DNA of 44,658 nt, taken from an uncultured Clostridia bacterium (GTDB taxonomy: Bacteria; Bacillota; Clostridia; Christensenellales; UBA1242). Where the stretch lies: contig CALVNY010000017.1 in the NCBI GenBank assembly GCA_944350085.1, forward strand, positions 1-44,658, read 5' to 3'. The position numbers were made by a program, and so were the translations under genes. Within the stretch, counting starts at the first letter, position 1. Each line of letters opens with the position of its first letter. This document shows positions 40,622 through 44,658 of this stretch, piece after piece. Under the pieces are notes generated by a model. It was not told the DNA's origin, searched no databases, and saw only the letters and a list, made by a program, of their open reading frames with translations.

Positions 40622-42448
40622 TTGGATAAAAAAAATTCTTATGACTTTGAGAGTTTTAAAGAAAAAATAAAAGAAAATAATGATATTGTTACAACTATAT
40701 CTAAATATGTTCATTTGGAACGAAAGGGTAAAAGGTATTGGGGGTGTTGTCCATTTCATATGGAAAAAACACCATCTTTTGCTGTGCTTGAAGATGGGCA
40801 ATATTATATTTGCTATGGCTGTAAAGCAACAGGTGATGTAATAAAATTTATTGAAAAAATTGAAAATTGCGATTTTATGGACGCTTGCAGAATTCTTGCA
40901 AAAAACGCAAATATTGAAATGCCAACATTTTCAACAGATGAAAATGTAGTAAAATTAAAAAAAGAAAAAGACGAAATTTATAGGTGTTTAAAAGATACGG
41001 CACTTTATTATTACAATAATTTAAAATTACCCGAATCACAAATTGCTTTAAACTATTTAGCAAAACGAAAACTTTCAATGAACACAGTAACAGCATTTGG
41101 TATTGGGTATAGTTTAGGCTGGTCGGAAGTTATAAATTATTTAATCCAAAAAGGATATTCAATTGATATAATGCAAAAAGCAGGAGTAATTGAATTAAAG
41201 ACAAATCAAAATAATGAAAAGTTGGATTCTAAAAACATAAAAAATTATTATGATTGCTATGCAAAAAGATTAGTTTTTCCAATTATAAATTCTTTGGGAA
41301 ATGTTGTTGGATTTAGTGCAAGGCTTTTAGAAGATGCAAATTTTGCCAAGTACAAAAATACTGCACAAACTATTGTTTTTGACAAAAGTAAATGTGTTTT
41401 TAGCATAAACAACATTAAAAAATTAAAAGGCAATAACGAACTTAATGAAATAATAATTGTTGAAGGACAAATGGATGTAATTTCACTTTATCAAGCAGGC
41501 ATAAAAAATGCTGTTGCTTGTATGGGAACTGCATTAACTGGCTTGCATGCAAAGGAATTAAAAAAGTTTTGTGATAAAGTTGTTTTGTGCTTCGATGGTG
41601 ATGGTGCAGGACAAAAAGCAACTTTAAGGAGCATTGACACGCTTGTTAAAAGTGGTTTAGATGTTTATGTTGTAAAAATGCCAGAGAAATTAGACCCAGA
41701 TGAATATATACAAAAATATGGTAAAGATAGTTACTTAAATTTAATTGCTAATGCAAAATACTGGGTTGAATTTTTAATTTATAATTATTTAGAAAATTAT
41801 GATATTTCAAAACCAAATCAAAAAACAAATTACATTAATACTTGCTTACATATTATTAAACAACTTGAAAGCGAAAGCGAGCAATCAATTTACTTAAATA
41901 TTTTAAAAGGAATAGTTAATGTTCCAACAGAAATTTTAAGAAAAGATATGGAAGTTCTAGATGAGGCAGTAATTTCTGAAGATTCTGTAGAATCAAAAGA
42001 AGAAGAGATTTTGCCAAGCAAAGAAAATGCTTATGTAAAAGCAGTTAAGTTTGTAATAGCAAGTTTATTACATTCTAAAAGTTATGCAAAACTTGATGAT
42101 GATATTTTAGACAATTTGTTAAACAACGATTACATAACAATTTACAATTATGTTAAAAGATGTGTAAATGAAAATAAACAGCCAATTGTTAGCACTGTTT
42201 TTGACATGTTTGATGTGGAAAACAATTTTGACATTAGAGATATTGTAACCTACGAATTTAACAAAACTTGTGATAATGAGCAATTTTATGGGGATTGTGT
42301 TAAAACTATGGTGGAATATGGGCTAAAACACAAACAAAATGAATTGTTAAAAGCAATAAATCAGTGTAGAGATATTGACGAAAGAAAAGTTTTGGCACAA
42401 CAGCTTAATTCAATAATAAAAAAAATTAATTCAATAAAAGAGAGATAA
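40622..42448 (+). CDS. dnaG: DNA primase
   Basis: A 608-residue primase. The zinc-binding domain has [11 protein letters not shown] and ICYGC (Cys43, His46, Cys64, Cys67). The Toprim core has the acidic motifs 'I-I-V-E-G-Q-M-D-V' and 'L-C-F-D-G-D-G-A-G'. The C-terminal region interacts with DnaB in relatives. The start codon is TTG at 40622, eight bases after GGAG; no other start fits. It forms the usual macromolecular-synthesis operon with rpoD, 7 bases downstream. Confidence 0.96.
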   Translation: MDKKNSYDFESFKEKIKENNDIVTTISKYVHLERKGKRYWGCCPFHMEKTPSFAVLEDGQYYICYGCKATGDVIKFIEKIENCDFMDACRILAKNANIEMPTFSTDENVVKLKKEKDEIYRCLKDTALYYYNNLKLPESQIALNYLAKRKLSMNTVTAFGIGYSLGWSEVINYLIQKGYSIDIMQKAGVIELKTNQNNEKLDSKNIKNYYDCYAKRLVFPIINSLGNVVGFSARLLEDANFAKYKNTAQTIVFDKSKCVFSINNIKKLKGNNELNEIIIVEGQMDVISLYQAGIKNAVACMGTALTGLHAKELKKFCDKVVLCFDGDGAGQKATLRSIDTLVKSGLDVYVVKMPEKLDPDEYIQKYGKDSYLNLIANAKYWVEFLIYNYLENYDISKPNQKTNYINTCLHIIKQLESESEQSIYLNILKGIVNVPTEILRKDMEVLDEAVISEDSVESKEEEILPSKENAYVKAVKFVIASLLHSKSYAKLDDDILDNLLNNDYITIYNYVKRCVNENKQPIVSTVFDMFDVENNFDIRDIVTYEFNKTCDNEQFYGDCVKTMVEYGLKHKQNELLKAINQCRDIDERKVLAQQLNSIIKKINSIKER

Positions 42449-42455
42449 AATCAAA

Positions 42456-43505
42456 ATGGAAGTAATGGAAAAAGATATAATCGATTTAATTAAACAAGCA
42501 AAAAAAGATGGAAGTATCACCAGAGAAGACATTGGCACTAAACTTATAAAGTATGAACTTACTCACAAAGAACTAGAAGATATTGTTGAAAGATTGGAAA
42601 GCGAAGGTTGTATAATTGAAGACGAAGAAGAAGAAATAATAAAAGATGATGAACTTAAAGAAATAATTTCCAATGTTAAAGTTGATGACCCTGTAAAAAT
42701 GTATTTAAAAGACATTGGACAAGTACAACTTTTAACAAGTGAGCAAGAAGTTGAACTTGCTAAAAGAATTTTGCAAGGCGATCAAAGGGCAAAAGAAGAA
42801 TTAACAGAAAGAAACTTAAAACTAGTTGTTAGTATTGCAAAAAAATACTTAAATAGAAATATGCAATTTTTAGATTTGATTCAAGAAGGTAATTTAGGGC
42901 TACTTAAAGCAGTTGAAAAATTTGACTACACAAAAGGTTTTAGGTTTAGTACATATGCTACATGGTGGATTAGACAAGCCATAACTCGTGCTATTGCAGA
43001 CCAAGGCAGAACAATAAGAGTTCCTGTTCATATGGTTGAAACAATTAACAAACTTTCAAGAGTTTCAAAACAATTAATGCAAGAATTAGGAAGGGACCCA
43101 ACAAATTATGAAATTGCTGAGCGTATGGGAATAAGTGAACAAAGGGTTTGTGAAATACAAAAAATTTCTCAGGATCCTGTGTCATTAGAAAGCCCTGTTG
43201 GAGAAGAAGAGGAAAGCAAAATTGGAGATTTTGTTGAAGATGATAGTTTTAAATCTCCTAGCGAAAGTGCAGCACAAGATATTTTAAAAACGCAACTTTT
43301 GTTGGTTATTGAAACATTAACACCAAGGGAACAAAAAGTTATTAGACTTCGTTATGGCCTAGACGACAATCATCCAAGAACATTGGAAGAAGTTGGAAAA
43401 GAATTTAATGTAACAAGAGAAAGAATTAGGCAGATTGAAGCAAAAGCATTAAGAAAATTGCGTCATCCTAATAGAAGTAAAAAATTGCAGGACTTTGTTG
43501 AGTAA
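42456..43505 (+). CDS. rpoD: Primary sigma factor (sigma-70/SigA)
   Basis: A 349-residue principal sigma factor. A short region 1.1 (to about 75) is followed by 1.2 ('[11 protein letters not shown]'), region 2 with the invariant '[14 protein letters not shown]' and '[13 protein letters not shown]', region 3, and region 4 '[17 protein letters not shown]' with the recognition helix 'T-R-E-R-I-R-Q-I-E'. The TTGACA/TATAAT promoters seen throughout the window fit this factor. It overlaps trmK by one base. Confidence 0.98.
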   Translation: MEVMEKDIIDLIKQAKKDGSITREDIGTKLIKYELTHKELEDIVERLESEGCIIEDEEEEIIKDDELKEIISNVKVDDPVKMYLKDIGQVQLLTSEQEVELAKRILQGDQRAKEELTERNLKLVVSIAKKYLNRNMQFLDLIQEGNLGLLKAVEKFDYTKGFRFSTYATWWIRQAITRAIADQGRTIRVPVHMVETINKLSRVSKQLMQELGRDPTNYEIAERMGISEQRVCEIQKISQDPVSLESPVGEEEESKIGDFVEDDSFKSPSESAAQDILKTQLLLVIETLTPREQKVIRLRYGLDDNHPRTLEEVGKEFNVTRERIRQIEAKALRKLRHPNRSKKLQDFVE

Positions 43506-44188
43506 TGAAATTATCTAAAAGATTAAATGCAATTTGTAACTTGGTTAATAATCAAAATGTGATAGCAGATGTGGGAAGTGACCATGGAAAAGTTGTTGCA
43601 AAACTTTTTTTGGATAACAAAATAAATTTTGCTTATGTTTCCGATATTAGTGCTTTAAGTGTAAAAAAAGCAGAAGATTTACTTGTTTCTTTAAATATTG
43701 ATAAAGATAGATATAAAATTATAGTTTGTGATGGGCTTAAATATAATGATGATATAAGTGGTATTGATTTGGTTATTATAGCAGGTATGGGTGGCTATGA
43801 AATTATAAAGATTTTATCTGAGAATAAAATAATTGTAAAAAATTTTATACTTGCTCCAAATAATAACGAATTTAAATTAAGAAAATATTTAAACAAAAAT
43901 AACTACAAAATTTTATGTGATTTTGTGGTTAAAGATGAAAATAAGTTTTATAATATTATAAAGGTTGAAAATGGAAAACAAAAATTATCAAAATTAAACT
44001 TTTATTTTGGAAAAACTAATTTTGAAAATATAACACAAGATTTTAAAGATTTTTTGCAATATGAAGAAACAAAAACAAAAAATATAATAGTTAAACTTCC
44101 AAAATCAAAAATACATAAATGTAAAAGGTATTTAAAATTAATTAAAAAAACTAATAAAAAAGTTGAGAGGATAGAAAATGATAGATAA
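43505..44188 (+). CDS. trmK: tRNA (adenine22-N1)-methyltransferase TrmK
   Basis: A 227-residue SAM-dependent methyltransferase of the TrmK/YqfN family. It opens 'L-S-K-R-L-N-A-I-C-N-L-V' and has the SAM loop 'I-A-D-V-G-S-D-H-G-K' and the 'I-A-G-M-G-G' motif. It makes m1A22 in tRNA. In Firmicutes it follows rpoD, as here, with TAATG overlap. Its end overlaps the following gene by 11 bases. The C-terminal third is Lys-rich and weakly conserved. Confidence 0.92.
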   Translation: MKLSKRLNAICNLVNNQNVIADVGSDHGKVVAKLFLDNKINFAYVSDISALSVKKAEDLLVSLNIDKDRYKIIVCDGLKYNDDISGIDLVIIAGMGGYEIIKILSENKIIVKNFILAPNNNEFKLRKYLNKNNYKILCDFVVKDENKFYNIIKVENGKQKLSKLNFYFGKTNFENITQDFKDFLQYEETKTKNIIVKLPKSKIHKCKRYLKLIKKTNKKVERIENDR

Positions 44189-44658
44189 AATTTTAAAATA
44201 TCAAGACTTAGATAGGCAAATAAGGGCATTGGAAAAAGAAAGTTCTAACATGGAAGAAAAACAAATAATGAACAAAATGATTGCTTATGTTAAAGATGCT
44301 CAAAACAAAAGTGCTCAATTAGAGTCACAAGCAAAGCAGTTAGTTGATGATTATCAAAAAGTTAAAAGTGAATATGATTTGGCTTTAAAAAATATTCAAA
44401 ATTTGGTTGATTCTAAAACTCAAAATGATAGAACCGTTAATTTAATAAATACTTATTCTTCTGATTTATATATGCTTGAAAGAAAATTAAATATAATTGT
44501 AAATAAATCACAAGAAATATTAAAACAATTTAGTGTTGCCAAAAACAATGTTTTAAAAGCAAAACAAAAACATAAAGAATGTAAGGAAAAATACGATTCT
44601 AAAATAAATGCAATCAATCCTAAAATTGAAAAACTAAGACAAGAACAAAAAAAATTAG
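44178..44658 (+). CDS. Coiled-coil protein, probably the C4-type zinc-ribbon family, 3'-truncated
   Basis: The frame from the ATG at 44178 stays open to the window edge (160 codons seen). It starts MIDKILKYQDLDRQIRALEKE and is an almost continuous helical coiled coil rich in Lys, Gln and Glu. The opening matches the N-terminus of the coiled-coil/zinc-ribbon proteins (CT398-like) found after trmK in Clostridia, which end in a four-cysteine ribbon that would lie beyond the window. In Bacillus a Nif3-like gene (yqfO) follows trmK; here it is absent at this position. Overlap with trmK indicates one operon. Confidence 0.6.
   Translation, partial: MIDKILKYQDLDRQIRALEKESSNMEEKQIMNKMIAYVKDAQNKSAQLESQAKQLVDDYQKVKSEYDLALKNIQNLVDSKTQNDRTVNLINTYSSDLYMLERKLNIIVNKSQEILKQFSVAKNNVLKAKQKHKECKEKYDSKINAINPKIEKLRQEQKKL

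Overview
The window is chromosomal DNA from a strongly AT-rich, low-GC Gram-positive bacterium (Bacillota, most likely an uncultured endospore-forming Clostridia lineage). Evidence: sporulation genes (spoIIP, spoIVA, yqfC, yqfD, a YlmC/YmxH protein), a firmicute-type L27 with a cleavable N-terminal extension next to its protease gene prp, a floA-yqfC-yqfD-ybeY-era-yqzL-recO...dnaG-rpoD-trmK order close to that of Bacillus subtilis, AGGAG-type ribosome binding sites and TTGACA/TATAAT promoters. I see no phage, insertion sequence, CRISPR array or rRNA. Most of the window is core chromosome; accessory-looking parts are the left edge and about 11-23 kb.

Layout. 1-2946: 3' part of a very large secreted repeat protein (GLUG-type GGIVG repeats). 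3176-4052 (minus): nrdR and a YlmC/YmxH sporulation protein. 4282-5959: an unknown polytopic membrane protein overlapping a spoIIP homologue with membrane segments at both ends. 6062-9735: der, plsY, spoIVA. 9842-10297: a small metallophosphoesterase that looks leaderless. 10357-10897: six tRNA genes (Gly, Arg, His, Gln, Lys, Leu) behind one promoter. 11052-11206: an orphan promoter-terminator pair, a candidate small RNA. 11322-12964: an S66 peptidase convergent with a PH-domain membrane protein. 13117-15629: a metal-resistance operon (ArsR/SmtB repressor plus P1B ATPase) with two palindromic operators. 16130-16808: tRNA-Lys and a short inorganic pyrophosphatase. 17128-20617: a four-gene envelope cassette of unknown function (two membrane proteins, a LURP-one/Tubby-like protein, a lipoprotein). 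20767-23702 (minus): GNAT-like protein, DegV, AlkD-like DNA glycosylase. 23828-27401: alr, rsmD, a stand-alone Smr protein, asnS.

27989-44658 is mostly a housekeeping run: L21 leader-rplU-prp-rpmA, ogg-NYN, a SIMPL protein, nfeD-floA-unknown, yqfC-yqfD-ybeY-era-yqzL-recO, ppdK, dnaG-rpoD-trmK and the start of a coiled-coil protein that runs off the end. It joins ribosome biogenesis (YbeY, Era, L21/L27), DNA repair (Ogg, RecO), replication priming and principal sigma factor, and PEP-pyruvate metabolism. Several genes normally found here (phoH, pgpH, dgkA, cdd, glyQS, the PPDK regulator) are absent. Genes within operons often overlap by 1-14 bases, and many units end in strong intrinsic terminators, two of which overlap the stop codon itself.

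Nothing qualifies as a proven new system. The best candidates for new biology are the 17-20.6 kb envelope cassette, the SpoIIP/membrane-protein pair, the orphan small RNA at 11.1 kb, the Ogg-NYN coupled pair and the unknown tail protein beside floA.
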